Assembly: GCA_022592445.1 (NCBI GenBank) | Contig: JABYQR010000239.1 | Span: 1 to 64,000, forward strand | DNA length: 64,000 bases | Direction: 5' to 3' | Origin: Cytidiella melzeri | Lineage: Eukaryota > Basidiomycota > Agaricomycetes > Polyporales > Irpicaceae | Part shown: positions 22,891 to 36,523 of the stretch, piece after piece | Numbering within the stretch: position 1 is the stretch's first letter | How the letters are laid out: every line of letters starts with the position of its first letter | The notes under the pieces: generated by a model | Databases searched by the model: none | Told to the model about the DNA's origin: nothing | Seen by the model: only the letters and a program-made list of their open reading frames with translations | Translations under genes and position numbers: made by a program

Positions 22891-24217
22891 AGGAGAGGAG
22901 ACCACTGAACGAAGTGACGCTCGCTCTATATGACTCTCTGTTTTTGGTTGAATGTACGAGTACGAATGCGATTGGGGTTTGGACTGCTGTACTTGCTTGT
23001 TTGAGCTGATCAGTTATGTGGTTAACGCACAACTTTGAGTCTTGGAGTGTGCGAGTCTGGGCAGGTTTCGATGTGTACGTACTCTATGTTGAGCCACCGC
23101 GACCGTATCTCCCCTGTCTCCCTGGTGTCTGTCTTTGGAACACACCTTTGTCAAGATAATGATGGGCCGAGATCAAGTCCCTGCCTCACTGGGCTGTATA
23201 CATGGGCCAGCCGCCAAACGACTTGATTCAGAATATCGCGTTTTGGATTTCATAAAGGAGTATTTGAGAGCAAGAACGAGAAGACGTGCCAAAGGTCACA
23301 AGTGAGAAAGGTGGAAGTACTAAGTAGCACAGTCCAAACAGTGTGGGCTGAGTCAGCACACCCCAAGGCCACGTCGAAAATCCCAGAAAGGAAGGTGCTG
23401 TCATTTAAAGCTGCAATTAACTCTGAAAGCTCAGAACACAGAGGCGTGAGTACAGGACCGCCATGGCTCTGAGTCGCTGGACCTGTGCAAGCGTTGAGCG
23501 CGATTCAGACACCATTCACAAGAATTTATTTTTCCGTTTCACAATTCTGTCATACTCGTACTCATACCCAAATTATCAGCGGAGAGTTCCAAAGCTATGC
23601 GCAGCGGCGTAGAACTATCCGGACTCGATAAACAGAAATGTAAACGGCGGTCGGTTGGCTTCACAGTCCTCCCTCGACATACTCGAGGCATGCTGTGATA
23701 TATACTTACAGTTGGGTATTGTATAACATCTATAATTTAGTGTTATATAAGTAGAAATATAGCTTCAAACTCCGCTCATTTCCCGCCCGGGAATATCCTC
23801 AAGGTTGCACGCATACGAGCTTACTCGACAACCTCTGCAAAACTTCCTTGTTCCTCAGTTTGCGCCATCCATGTACCTCAGCTGGCTTTCGGCCACAGCG
23901 AAAGAGTGTTTTGGCTAGGACGGTCTCGGCGAGAGGAACAGAGTCGTGGGAGGAAAGTTAGCCATGTCAAGTAAGCCGTCGGTTTCAGAGTATTTAGTTA
24001 CATGTAGTCGAGTTCCCCCAAACAATACAAGGCAATCTGTACACGAAACTGTGAAGACGAAACGTGAGAGTCATCTGTACAGGAAACCCGGGCGTATTGT
24101 TGCGAGAATTGGCCATGATAGTCTTGCAACGCGCTCATCCCATCTTGACACAAACCACCTTCATCTTTCCGTTTCACTGCTAATTGTCGGCCTTCAACCT
24201 CCTCGTCGTGCTCGGTG
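22891..24217. other. Intergenic, nothing recognised
   Basis: This 1.3 kb stretch precedes SET1. It holds AT-rich sequence at about 23700-23760 and no ORF with convincing composition. It probably contains the membrane-protein 3' UTR and the SET1 promoter and 5' UTR. Confidence 0.45.
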
Positions 24218-27200
24218 ATGTCTGGCAAGGCCCCTCCAAGAGCACCGCGAGCGTTGCTGCACTCTTTCACACCGTCGGGGCCATCCAATCAGCCGACCAA
24301 TCCAACCAATCCAAGATTAGGAGCGCCGCCTCCCACAGGTCCAAGGAGTCTTCAGCAACGTCTACCTCCTCTGGGCCCCAAGACTCCTGCTGCAAAACCT
24401 CAAGTGAACGGACATCCACCCCAGCCAAATGCCTCTGTTGTGCCAGCAGGACATGCACCGTCAACGGGCCCGAGCGCCAGGTTGGCGTCGTACAAGGGCA
24501 AACAAGTCGACGCATCCATAGCTCAACTCGCACAGGAAGCAGGGAGTAGTAGCTCAGATGAAGTAAAATGCAGTTGTTCTGGTACCTGGGGCAGCGTGAG
24601 CTCATTATCAATTTCTTAGTCGCAGCCACACCAAGTGAACGGCACAGGCCCCTCATCTGGTCCGCATAGCATCCCAACTGAACCCTCTGCGTCGCGTCAA
24701 ACCGTCATTGCTGGTCCCTCAGGACTCAACCTCAACGCGCCGACAATTTCCTTTCGACTGCGACCGCCACCACCTCAGCCAACAACCGAGCCGCCGCCGC
24801 CGCCACCGCCCTCTAGCACACCACCACCACCACCACCACCTCCATCATTCGAACCTCCACAACCTCCACCACCGCCTTCAGATGAACCGCCGCCTCAGCC
24901 ACCACCGCCTCCTGCAGGACAACCTCCACCATCGCCGCCGCCACCTCCCTCTTCTGGACCTCCGCCCTTGCCACCCGGGCCCTCCATAAAAGCCCCCCTG
25001 CCTATCCGACTACCACCCACTGGCCCTCGAAGTACTCGTCTGCAGCCAGGTGCTTTTGATTCGCCGCCAAGACAACCATCACCAAAGCCCACTGAACTAC
25101 CACCTCCCCCTCCTTCTCTTCCACTCCCACGGCCGCCTTCTCCGCCAAAGCTATACTCTTTACCCCCGCCGCCACCTTGGCCACCAGCACGATCCGAGTA
25201 CCCTGAAGGACCCGACTTTAAACTTCTTCTGGATCCTCATGTCCCAACCGGCGACAAGAATTACGACGTTCGTCTTCGTGTATTGAGGGACAAACTACGT
25301 GATTCTGGCTCTGAGCGCGTCAAAGGGAAGACTAAAGGAAAGGAGTTGCTGTACAGGTATAACGGAGAGGTTTCAGAAGAGGGAGAAGAGCAGCTCGTGC
25401 TATGTGATCCACGAAAAGCCTCTCACGGCACCAAACGGTTGCCGTCATCGAGGCCTGCGAGGAACGCGTTTATCGAAGTCAATTATGAGGTGCGCCGCAG
25501 TGACTCACGTGTGGGTTCTAAGCGTGCTGACACTCACTTTGTACCAGTACGACACGAATTCTTGTGGGCCGCCGCCCCCCACAGCGGTGCTCATCATGAA
25601 CGTATCGCCCTTGACGTCCAACTCTACTATTCGGCGGCATTTTGGGTCGTATGGTCCCATTGTGGCGTTTGAACCGCAGATTAACAAGGCAACTGGAGCG
25701 GCGCTGGGTGTTATATTGATAAGATATGGTTCACATGAGGAAGCAGTACGGTGTGTGGCCAAGGAGCATGGGAAGAAGGGGGCGAGTGGGATTGGGAACG
25801 AGATGGTCATCATCGACGGAGAGTTGACGGCTGTGTTGGATGGTGAGGGGAAGCTACTAGCTGCGGTGATGAAGGAGTTGGACGAGCGGAAGAGGCAAGA
25901 GCGGGAGGAGAAGGAGAGGAAGCGGCAGGAGGATGAGAGGAGAAAGGTGGAGGCATCGACGAACACGCCGAGCTCAAGCCGTACGCCATCGAACAATCCT
26001 TGGCGAACAACATCTCACCTGCAAGGTCAGCAATCGTGGACGACGCCTCTCAATAGGCCGAACGGGGTCATCAGGCATCCGTTGCCGCCCATACCACCGC
26101 CATCGGTCACTGCTAATGCATTCTCGCCTACAAACGCCAATGATTCGATAAATCACCCGGCACGCGTGAGACGGCCACCGCCAAGTAATGTGCGCACTCG
26201 TCTGCAAACAATGCAACCTGGCGTGTCCGCTCGTATGCAACCTCACCTGTCTAGCCACTCTTCGTCCTCTACACCCGTTCACTGGAGAGGCCGTCGACAA
26301 CACCCTGCGTACCGAAGGTATGAACGAGACGACGAGAATTCGGTACCGCCTGCTTCTCGATCGCCTTCGCCCATTTCGCGACGGCTGGGTGGGTCTTCGA
26401 AGAGTGCGAGGCAGAGGGAGCACGAAGTCGTCGTTGAGGAGTTGGCGAAGAACGGGTTTGACTATGTCACGCTCGAGGGACAGGGCAATCATTTGGGAGG
26501 TACAGTGCGGGAAGAGGATGTGCGGTTCTTCTTCAAGGACTTTGAGGTTGACCGGGTGCGTTCTTTGTTTTGTTTATTTGTTCTCCTATCAGGCTTTTAT
26601 CTCACGTTGCCTTTGCGCATTAGGTCTTGCAGGACCACAGTGGGTGGTACGTGACGTTTCGGAAGGATGACGCTGCTCGTCGGTCAGCTATATTCTTGAA
26701 CTCGGGGACTCGAACGCTGGCTCAACATTCTGTGAATGTGACGATTCATGCTGCTCCCGCCTTTCCGCGCGTTCCGACCAAGACTCGGTGGACCGACAGT
26801 GAACTAGTCGAACAGGCCGAGAAGATCATTCTTAATGATCTGAAGGCCATGCTGGAGAAGGACGTCATGGAGCGAATCGTTGGGACAGAGCTACGGCGTG
26901 TGTTCATGGACGAGAAGTCGAGGAGGCGAACGCAGTCAGGAGCTTCTGTAGAGTCGGGGAGGCGTGACTTGGATCCTTTGGAGAAAATAGGGCTCAATGT
27001 GGCCACGAACTTGAAAGGCCTTTCATTCAGGAAGGAGACAAAACGTGCGCACGAAGAGCCCAAGGCGGTCATCGAAGAACCACCACCAGCTTCACCCATG
27101 AGACAGAAGGAGGTTGCAGAGAGTGAGGAACGTCCGAAGAAGAAACCCAAGAAGGCTGCTGCTGTCAAGGTTGTGCCCGACGAGGACGTCGAGTCGGAGG

Positions 27201-28515
27201 ACGATGTGGCCCCTGCTGCAGAAGAAGCGCTCACGCGGAAGAGGGCGGCTAGTCTCGTCAGCGAACCAGAACAGCCTGTGGCGAAGAAGGTCAAGAAGCC
27301 TAAGAAGGCTAAGAAAGTTTACGAGACGGACGAAGTTGTTCACGAGGTGTTTCCTGAGACGTTCGATGTGCCTGTTGTGGCCCAGCTTCACCTCCCTTCC
27401 TCTCCGTCCCCTCAGTCGTCACCGATTCTGGAACCTCAACTCGTGGAGCGTCCTGTAACACCTGTAGATCCGTTCAAGGAAGGCATCTGCGAGGACGACG
27501 AAGATTCGTACTTTGTCAAACTCGCCATCTTAAAAGATGCTAACCCTGAACGCCACCGCTCACCGTCCCCTGTGGTGGTGGATGAAGATGAACGCGCAGC
27601 AGAATTACCTGCGTTCCGAGTGCACGTCACTGGTTCTGCGCGGACGGAGGGGTACTACAAGATTTCACACGCTGAAAAGGCCGCTTACGTCGCGCAATAC
27701 GCGAACCGCACTGCCGTAGCGGAGGACGCTGCGGTCGTGTGGCGGGAGGAGGTGGAACAGCCAAAGGCGGTGACGTCTTCGCGTTCGAATCGGGCGAATG
27801 CGAGGAGGCGGGCACAAGGGTTGGAAGAGATCAACATGGTACAACGGGCGATGGCGTTGTCCAAGGGAGAGTCGGCTGCGACGGAACTGGTAAAGTTTAA
27901 CCAGCTGCAGACACGCAAGAAGCATATGCGGTTTGCTCGGTCGCCTATACACGACTGGGGGCTGTACGCGATGGAGAAGATTTCTCGCGGGGAGATGGTG
28001 ATTGAGTATGTGGGCGAGGTTATCCGTGCGCAGGTGGCCGACAAGCGTGAGAAGGCGTACGAGCGGCAGGGGATTGGGAGCAGCTATCTTTTTCGTATCG
28101 ACGAGGACCTTGTTGTGGATGCTACGAAGAAGGGTAACCTTGGGTAAGCAAAGAAAAATTTACCGGTGTTTCGGTCTTGGGTCTGTGTGTGTTTGACGAC
28201 TGATGTTTTTTTTTTGTTTTTCTTGCTGTTTTTTTAGGCGGCTCATCAATCATTCGTGCGACCCGAATTGTACTGCGAAGATAATTACGATCAACGGAGA
28301 GAAGAAGATTGTGATTTACGCCAAGCAGGACATCGAGCTCGGGAGCGAGATAACTTATGGTGAGTGGTTTGCCACACATTTCCTTGGCACAGCTTGCGAG
28401 GAACGAGGGCTCACCACGTAACGTTTGTTTGCCCCCAGACTATCACTTTCCTATCGAACAGGACAAGATACCATGTCTTTGCGGGTCCGCCAAATGTCGT
28501 GGTTACCTTAATTAA
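24218..28515 (+). CDS. SET1: SET1 histone H3-K4 methyltransferase (COMPASS)
   Basis: Six exons, 24218-24562, 24620-25489, 25548-26555, 26624-28143, 28238-28359 and 28439-28515, give 1313 residues. It methylates H3 Lys4 using SAM as the catalytic subunit of COMPASS in the nucleus. Domains in order: disordered N terminus; a very Pro-rich block (about residues 145-310); an RRM-like domain at about 416-480 ([20 protein letters not shown]); a second RRM-like segment near 730-770; a Lys/Glu-rich linker; n-SET (about 1070-1180; [18 protein letters not shown]); SET (about 1175-1292) with YVGEVIR and NHSCDPNC; and post-[16 protein letters not shown] ending the protein. An intron splits the SET domain just before [11 protein letters not shown], and another lies before DYHFP. 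The start is the ATG followed by [13 protein letters not shown]. The Pro block is longer than in yeast Set1. Confidence 0.95.
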
Positions 28516-30394
28516 GAGTTCTGCATACCCCTTATCACTCACTCTCTTGTCGACTTTGCTTTCGTCGCACGTACACCTGCATTTTCTCTTCTTTGGTTTT
28601 TTGGTTTTGTGGTTTGTAGATCATCACCTCACTCACTCACACACACACACACATGTTCTCGCATTGCGTATTTAAGTAAGTAAACCGCTTTCGCGTTCGG
28701 TTTTTCTAGTGCCCCGCTCTAGTAGGTGCGTTTTGAAAGTAGTGATGGGTGACCTTTTGCGTTATCAACTCGGGTCGCGAGTGTGATATGATTCTTTGCT
28801 CAGGTGGGCGACGCAACGAAGCTTGGGAGGTGTGGTGCATCGGTCCCACTGCAGTCTGTTTAGTAGCGAACTACTTGAAGCTGGTAGTAGGCGGCGTCGA
28901 TTGCTACTCAGGCAGGCTTACTCGAGTAATTTGGCTGACGCTCGCAATCTCCAAACAAACAATACCAAATAAAGTCACTAAACCACTGCCTTCAACTGAG
29001 CCGCATCGGCCGTCTTGACCTCTTCACTCTTACCAGCACAACTAATCCTCTTTACGAGATCAAGAATTGTAATTCTCCCATGTCTGCCTCGAGCCCGAGC
29101 CCGATGGACAGTAAAAAACGTTTGCATCTTGTCGCTACGTGCTGCCAAAATTGTGACGATGAACTCTGTCGCGCTGGTTGTTTGCACATGTACAGCGACC
29201 TCCCCTTACCATCCCTGTTCTCAAAACGGGCGGATGCTGTGCGTTGACTTCTTGATTTTTCTGTGAGAGTGATATGTTTACATATTGTTGCGGTGGTACA
29301 GGGTTAAGCGAGACCATCGGGAGCGGTAGACAGCCACCGTCTCTTTTTCCACAGGGATGATCCAGATTTGTACAGGATAATTGAAGGCGATAGTGATATC
29401 GCATAAAAGTCAATGAGTGAGTCCGCCGAAAACTCTTGGACCTCTCAATCCAGTCGCCGCCCGCTAGAAAAGCAGATCTCTAGCTCATGCTGAAAATGTC
29501 ACACCTTACGACCTCTCGATATCTTTTCGAGCTTCTGCCAAGCGTGGAAGTTGTCAAAGATCTTTGTGAGTATCGACCTCGTGTAAGTCTTGCTACCCTT
29601 CATTCTTACATCTTTGCATTTGTGCACAATACTGCTAATTCACTAAGTTGAATCGTCTGATATCACACAGCTTGCGCACTGAATTTCGGTACCGGAATTG
29701 ACCTGCACCGGAGCACTCAGCTCTATTGCTTCGTCTTTTCAGCTGCGTCGTCCGCTAGTCTCGTGGGTTCGTACGTCGAATTACGGGTGAGCCTTTCTTC
29801 CGTGCGGCGTCGAGTAGCTGGCCAGGTACGTGCCGCTAGCAAGGGCTGATGGGAGATGTTGAATGCGGAGAACAAGTCATACGACCTCGCTGAAACATGG
29901 ACATCACAAGTCGGATCTCGTTTAGCCCAGATCAACAAAGTTGTTCGCCCATGTCCTTCTGGCAACAAATACGTCAACTCCTCCCGTGTCTGACTTGTGA
30001 AAGTCATATGTTGTTCTTCCTTCTGATGGGAAGCAACGCGAATCGTAAAGACATGCGGGGCTTGGAGACATGGCTCGCGTGTCGCTACAGTTTGGTGAGT
30101 TCTCGCACAGTGCAAATGCTGGAGACCTCAGAAAGTTTATTCTCCTTCAGGAAATCATGCATCATCTAGTTTTGCTCCCTTGGCCCTAGTACTCTCGACG
30201 CGTCTTGTATACAAAAGCCAGCGAAGCGTACTCTATACCACACGGCCAACTTTCCTCTCACTCTCCATTCCTGTGCTGCCTGTACTCCCGTGCGTAGCTC
30301 GGTCGCAAGCTCAGGCCATTACTCATTGAATTGCGCCGGTAACGGATCTCCATCGAAGAGGTTGAGTGGAAAGAGCGTCAGTGAGTGTGGCACC
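28516..30394. other. Intergenic region (1.9 kb)
   Basis: This lies between SET1 and the Tag1-like gene. It has a short CA-rich microsatellite at about 28640-28655 and one possible small spliced gene (29487-29786, listed separately). Otherwise nothing could be supported. Confidence 0.45.
29487..29786 (+). CDS. Possible small spliced ORF
   Basis: Exons 29487-29565 and 29671-29786 join in frame through GTGAGT and CACAG sites. They read MLKMSHLTTSRYLFELLPSV, continue into a moderately hydrophobic segment (LYCFVFSAASSASLVGSYV), and end at another GTGAGC donor. No third exon or stop was identified, so this may be a fragment or chance. No homology was recognised. Confidence 0.22.
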
Positions 30395-33300
30395 ATGGAT
30401 CGCACTCGACCGATGCAGCAAGTGAACCGGTCAAGCCTGAGCCTAGGCGACCCCAATGCGTCTTCGGTCTCCCTTGCAAGTGAGTACCAATATCATTTCT
30501 TTTTTGGTCTGGATATACGAGAGTATTGAAAAGTCGGGCGGGGTCACTTTTAGTGGCCAGCGAGCAATAGTACCCCGTCTTACCCCGCACTTGACCCCGC
30601 ACCCACGGTTGAACTAGAAGCTGCGTCTACAACGCGGGCGACTCTTTTTCCGTCGTCGCGTTGGTAACATGCATCTCACATTCGCTTCTTCCCCACCGCA
30701 GGAAATGCCGCGCCTCCAGGTGTTGCGCCTTCCCCAGCTCCTGGAGCTTCCCTCATCGCTCAAGAGCATGCATGGGATCGTCAAACAACAGCACTCACAG
30801 GAATTATCGAGAGCGACACTGCACCAGCGACTGCAGGTGCCGGTACTGCTTCTGTTCCGTGGTATCAATTCTATCGAAAGCCAGGATGGTACAAGTCCCG
30901 AAACTTCCTCATCTGCCAGGGAATCACCGCCGTAATTGGAATTGTGATGTTGTTCGTGTTACTGTTCGTGATTGTGAAGGTCATCGCACAACATGTTGTA
31001 AACGCTTCAGTGCTGAATATCGACTCGGCGCAAATCCTCGAACCGACGAACACCAGTTTCACGTTGGTTATGCAGGGGCTCGTGAGTAAACCCTGGTCAT
31101 TAGTTACCCATGACTTATTATTTATTCGTCAGGTAACACATACCGGTGTCATACCCGCCAAGATCGCATTTACAGAGCCCGTCAACGTAAGTCTCCACTC
31201 ATCCTATCCTGTGCCTTATCTCACCTCGCCTGCCTTTCAGGTATCTTGGAAGATCAACGGGTCTGAAGTCCCTCTTGGTATTATCAATCTCACACCTCTC
31301 GACTCCAAGCACAAACGTGCCACCATCAACCAGAGCACAACCTTCGCCATCAGCGACGAAGGTGCGTTCGGGGAGTTTACAAAGGCGATGATCACCCAAC
31401 CGAACTTTACGTGGCACCTACACTCTGAGAACTTGAAAGTCAACGCCTTGAAGTTCCCCACGGCGCATGGCATCCGTTTCGACAAGGACGTCACTCTTGA
31501 CGGGATCAACTCGTTTGATGGGAACGTGCAGCTGTTGGATTTTCAGGTGAGTTTTCTGTTTTTTTTTTTTTTGGTAAGCTCGGCATGGGGGATATCTTGG
31601 AGCTCACACGACGGAGATAAGTTGCCTAGCGATAATCCAAACGGTGGTATCAACTTTGTGGCAACCACGGGCCTCAACAACACAAGGTTAGCTGGCCATT
31701 TCGATCTTGTCTTCGGATGACATACATACTCATCTCGAACGCCTTTTTCTAGTCCGTTCGCGGTAGACCTAGGAACCGTCGTTTTCGATTTGTCATACAA
31801 CGACACGTATCTTGGTACTGGAACTGGGGCGAATAGCAAACTTGTAAGTGTGGTTCGAAAAAAAAATGGTTGTGTAGTCAAGCCAAGCTCACGATCAGTA
31901 TTCAGGCACCTGGCCCCGTCAACATTACCCTTGACGGAGTACTCGTAGCCCACAACAACACAGACGAACTCGCCTCTCTCTCCAAGCTATTCACTGCCTA
32001 TCTCAACGGCGACAATTCCCCAGTCGTCGCGTCTGGACGGTCTACGCTTCTTCCACCGGAAAACCAACTGATATCGTGGCTGAGCAAAGGTATAACCGCT
32101 CTGAAGCTCGACGTCCCTTTCAAAAACCCCGACGTGAACGGACCGTTAGGCCCCATCAAGAGTATCTCGATAGGCGACATGGCACTGGTTTTCAACGAGA
32201 ATGACCCGTGGGCACCGCTGTCGAGCACAAAGACCGTACAGGCCTTCATGCGTACGTGGCTGCAAAAGTCAGATAAACTGAGATAGCCACTCACCTCTCT
32301 GGTAGAACTTCCCTTTGGCTTCAGCATCTCTATCGCTGAGATTCAGAATGCGTTCAACATTTCGCAGAATGGATCGACGGTAGCTGGGATTTTGACTCCT
32401 CTTGGGTCTTCGACTTCGAACATCAAGGTCTTGAGCCCTACGGACACGGAGGGAACGATCAACATTTCGTTTGTAGACACGGCTCTGCAGATCCCACAAG
32501 AGTCGCATGGGTTGTTTTCGCAGTTCAGTGAGTAGGGCGATATCTGTGTTTTTTTTTCTCTCCTCCGAGTCTTTATTGCAGCCCACTGGCACGCAACAGT
32601 TTACGGGCAATGGCCATGTGATTTTTCTAACAAGAAAGTAGCTTACATGTGATTTTCTCTTTTGGCAGCGACGGACTTGACGGACTTAAGGTGAGGGAAG
32701 CACCAATTTTTACGGTCGTCAACCATTAAATCGATTCACGTTTCGGATTTGCGTCACAAGCCGAAACGAATTTCAGCTCGTAGGCCACGCGCGGGCTGTA
32801 GCGAATCTCTCCATCGGTCAACTTACCTTTGACCCCATCGCCTTTAATGTGACGAGCAAGTTGGACGGCCTACAAGGCTTGAAGGGTGAGACTGTTATTG
32901 AGAGTGTAGACGTCGTGGGCGGCACGTCCGAGGCTATCTTGCTCGCGATCAACGTGTCTATTTATAACCCCAGCAACTTGGAGTTAAGCACGGGCGACCT
33001 GAGTACGTCGTTCCTATTTCGAAAGCTGGCCGTGTGTTAACCGTGTGTTTACTCGAAATAGGTCTTCAATTGGTACGAGGATCTGGTGTGCTCGGAACAA
33101 CGCTACTGCCGAACTTGACTCTTGAGATGGGACGGAACGAGATCCAAGCACAGGGCTTCTTTGCAGCTAACGAAAGCCCAGAGGGTACACAGACCTTGAA
33201 CGATTTCGTCGGTGGGAAGAGTGAGCCAACAATCCTCTGTTTTTTCGGTATGTACTAAGCGTTACTGACTGCTTCCTACTGCAAGACGTCAGCGTGAACA

Positions 33301-36300
33301 TCAACGGTTACGATCAGAGCACCAAAATATCGTCGCTCAGTCAAGCGTTCCAAACTTTGGCGATAGAGACAGTGCTTCCTGGGCTCACCACGAGGCTCAT
33401 ATCCGGTACTGCACTGAAAGGTGAACTCCGCCTATATACTACCGATGAGTGGCAGCCTACTCATGTACCTACTAGTCCTTAACTCTACCGGCGCTGGCAA
33501 TAACATCTCTCATGTGACGGTCGACCTCGTGAACCCATTCACTGCAGGGTTGAAGATCACGCAGGTACAGTCAATTGTCAAGTCGCATGGGATCAACCTT
33601 GGTACGATCGACCAAGCCGTCACCATCGACGCTACAGGGCATCAGACGACGACGTCTCCGGATATCAACCTCAACCTCAACCTTAACCCACCAGACATTT
33701 TTGCCGTCACGAGAAAGCTCGCAATGCTTGCAGGTCTCGGTACTGACCAACTAGATGGTGTTGTTGCGCTTGGTGGATACCAGTACACCCCAACCACAGA
33801 TGACGACGATGCTCCCACCCCCTCGTCGTCCAACTCATCCGAAAATAGCATTTTGACTCAGATGAGAAGGGACACGAATATGTACACGGGGTTCAACCTT
33901 CCAGACTACGTGAATCGGGCTTTCAAACAACTTAGAGCAGATATTCAATTGACGTCTTTGGTATCCATCGGTAAGCCCGGCTCACGTCAGTGCGACAGGT
34001 GTTAACTCGTGTGCAGGTGACTACGATACCACACTCGAGTACTCGCAATTGGACGTCCCAGTCGCAACCGACGACAGCCTGAACCTCTTGCTTCCCATTC
34101 TAGCCAAGCCAATCGTGCAGAAAATTGTCACCGGATCGAACCTCGGGTATGTTTACGCTTGTGTCGACGATGTGCGTCTCTAATCATCATGCCGTAGTAT
34201 ATCGACCGTGATAATATCTAACCCCCAGGAAAACTCGTTCGGTAAGTATCTTGGCATCTTGTATCGAGTAACGCACTCAGTGCTGTCAAACGTGCCCCAG
34301 GCACAAAGTTAGTTGGCAATATCACCAATTCGGGGCCGTGTAAGTGCTTCACTGGTTTTCTTCGAGTACTCCGTAGCTTATGTTCAAAATTGCGTAGTTG
34401 ACGCCAAGATCACCTTCGGCTCTGGCCTCACCATCTCCTGGGGTGGCAAACCCTTGGGCTCTATCAGCATGCCGGATGTAGCTCTCGCTGCAGACCAAGG
34501 TGCCCAGTTGGACATATCCGCCGAGTTTGCTGTTGCAGATGTCGATCATTTGACCGACTTCACGCAAACTCTACTCACGGAGGAATCATTCGAATGGGAG
34601 GTAACAGGAGAGAACCTCACTGTCTCTGCCCTTGGTGAGGCTACTAGGATTTGGTGTTACATGAGCGGGTTCTGAGGCGTTATTCCAGGGATTGAAGTTA
34701 CGGGGATCGATCTGACAGCTAAGACGGTAACGCTCCTCGGTATGAATGGTCTGAAGAACGGCGTCGTCATCAATTCGTTCGACTTGCCGTCAAATGACCC
34801 CGAGGGTGGTATACGCCTGACATTGAACACGTCGGTCGCGAACGTAAGCATTGTTCCCTTTGCATTATCGCCTACTGACCTGCATTCATCGTCAGCCTGC
34901 GCAAGTTGGTATAGAGCTCAGTAGCATCGGATTCCAGAATTTCTTCCAGACGACAAACATTGGGCCTGCGTCGTCAACTGGCAGTTTCGTGCTCGCACCT
35001 CAGTCAACGATCTCCCTTCCCCTTGTAGGCCGCTTGATCCCCCAAACAAACGAGCAAGGACTGGCGGATGTTTCGAGCATATTCAACGCGTTCATTCATG
35101 GCTTCAACAGCACGGTGAAGGTCGTCGGAGAAAGTGCTGGACCAAGTGGCGTAACTTGGCTCAACGAAGGTATCAAGAGCCTACAGATCGATACTGTGTT
35201 GCCAAACCAGGGCAAGCTCGACATCATCAAGGCTGTCACCCTCAACGAGCTCGAGCTCCTGTTCTCCACGGACGATGCGTATGATCCTCCAACGAGCTCT
35301 AACGACGCTACAGCAGCGTTCTCTATTCCATTTGCCTTTCCCATTGACATCGTTGCTCTCGAGCAGAACATTACCGCTGCTTACCAGGGAGCGTCATTCG
35401 CGTTACTGAGTATACCAAAAGGTCCCTGCAGCACCGACGTCGATACGCGCATCATTCACCTCACATTCAACAATACGCCGTTTGCCGTCTTCGACAATCA
35501 ACACCCTGCCTTCCAGCAATTCCTTGCTGACACGACAATGAAAGCAGAGGAGACCTTTACTTTGTCTGGAATTGCGAATACAGACGCGTTGACGGCCGTA
35601 GGAGTGCTGACGTTGACAGACATTGAGTTTAGCGTGGACACGAGCATCGCAGGCTTGCAGGGTCTAGACGCAAAGCAGACCACCGTATCCAACCTGGACG
35701 TGTACCATGGCTATCCCGAATACTTGCTAATCACGGTACAGACTGATTTGTTCAATCCAAGGTTTGGTTCTCCCAACACGTGCTTGGCGGCCGCCGCTGA
35801 AAGGTTCTCCTTATAGTAACCTCACCATCGGAACAGGAGATGTGAGCTTTGACCTGCAGTTCGAGTATGTGTTCAATTTTGCGAAGCTTGCCGCGTGCTG
35901 AAGCTTTTACAGGGATACCACGATCGGAGCAGCCGTCATTGTGAGTGAAAAAGCAGCTGTCATTTGCGAGTGCTGACAAAAACCATAGAGCAATGCCATT
36001 GTTGTCCCAGGCAGCTCAAACTATTCGACGAGTGCGTGTCGAAGCGTCAGTGGAATCCAAGAGCTTGCAGCTAACACTCACTTCGCAGATGTACAATACC
36101 AGCCTCAGGGATCGGCGGTAGCCGTTGGAGAGCGAATGCTTGAGAACTATCTTCAAGGCGTGGACTCCTCAACCACCATCGTCGGTACAATCGACACTAC
36201 TCCCATCGACTCGCTCAAACGTGCTCTGTCAGAGCTCAAGCTTACCAACGTCATTATCCCAGCTCTACACCAAAATCTGATTTCCAGTGCTTCCCTCACG

Positions 36301-36367
36301 TTTCCCACAGATATCGTGCAGACAAAGATCGCTCAGTCAACCTTCACACTCTCCAACCCTTTCACGG
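30395..36367 (+). pseudogene. Tag1-like DUF3712 membrane protein, 5' piece (disrupted)
   Basis: This is the N-terminal part of a large multi-exon gene. Exon 1 (30395-30479) starts at CACCATGG. Exon 2 (30702-31081) encodes one transmembrane helix (VIGIVMLFVLLFVIVKVIAQ) followed by the start of a large lumenal or extracellular region (NIDSAQILEPTNTSFTLVMQ). Many later exons repeat an NPF/NPSN-type beta-sandwich pattern with numerous N-glycosylation sequons, typical of fungal DUF3712. As I recall, yeast Tag1, a vacuolar-membrane regulator that ends autophagy, belongs to this family. The piece ends in mid-codon within TFTLSNPFT at a LINE insertion. The frame resumes at 46622 after the 11-bp duplication. 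Unless an intact allele exists elsewhere, the gene is knocked out. Confidence 0.82.
36357..36367. repeat. LINE target-site duplication, left copy
   Basis: CCCTTTCACGG here recurs at 46611-46621. The pair brackets the LINE insertion, and deleting one copy with the insert restores the host frame (NPFTASINL). Confidence 0.92.
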
Positions 36368-36523
36368 ATCACTGGCGACAAAACTCCCACGGTTGGGAAT
36401 CTCTCTGGAAGAGGCCGCCAACGCCACAGAACTTCAAAGGGACTATCTAGAGCACTCCTGAGCACCTTAGACCTACTGTAGAGAGCACTATAACTTAGCT
36501 AAGAGCACTTAGAGTACTCGAGA

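Noticed and set aside
24708..25286. Alternative forward ORFs rich in His and Arg
   Set aside because: They are out-of-frame readings of the SET1 poly-proline block.
26746..27294. 182-residue minus-strand ORF
   Set aside because: It is the antisense shadow of the SET1 linker region.
29723..30115. 130-residue minus-strand ORF
   Set aside because: It overlaps the better-supported possible plus exon, has no recognisable domain, and its composition is not convincingly coding.
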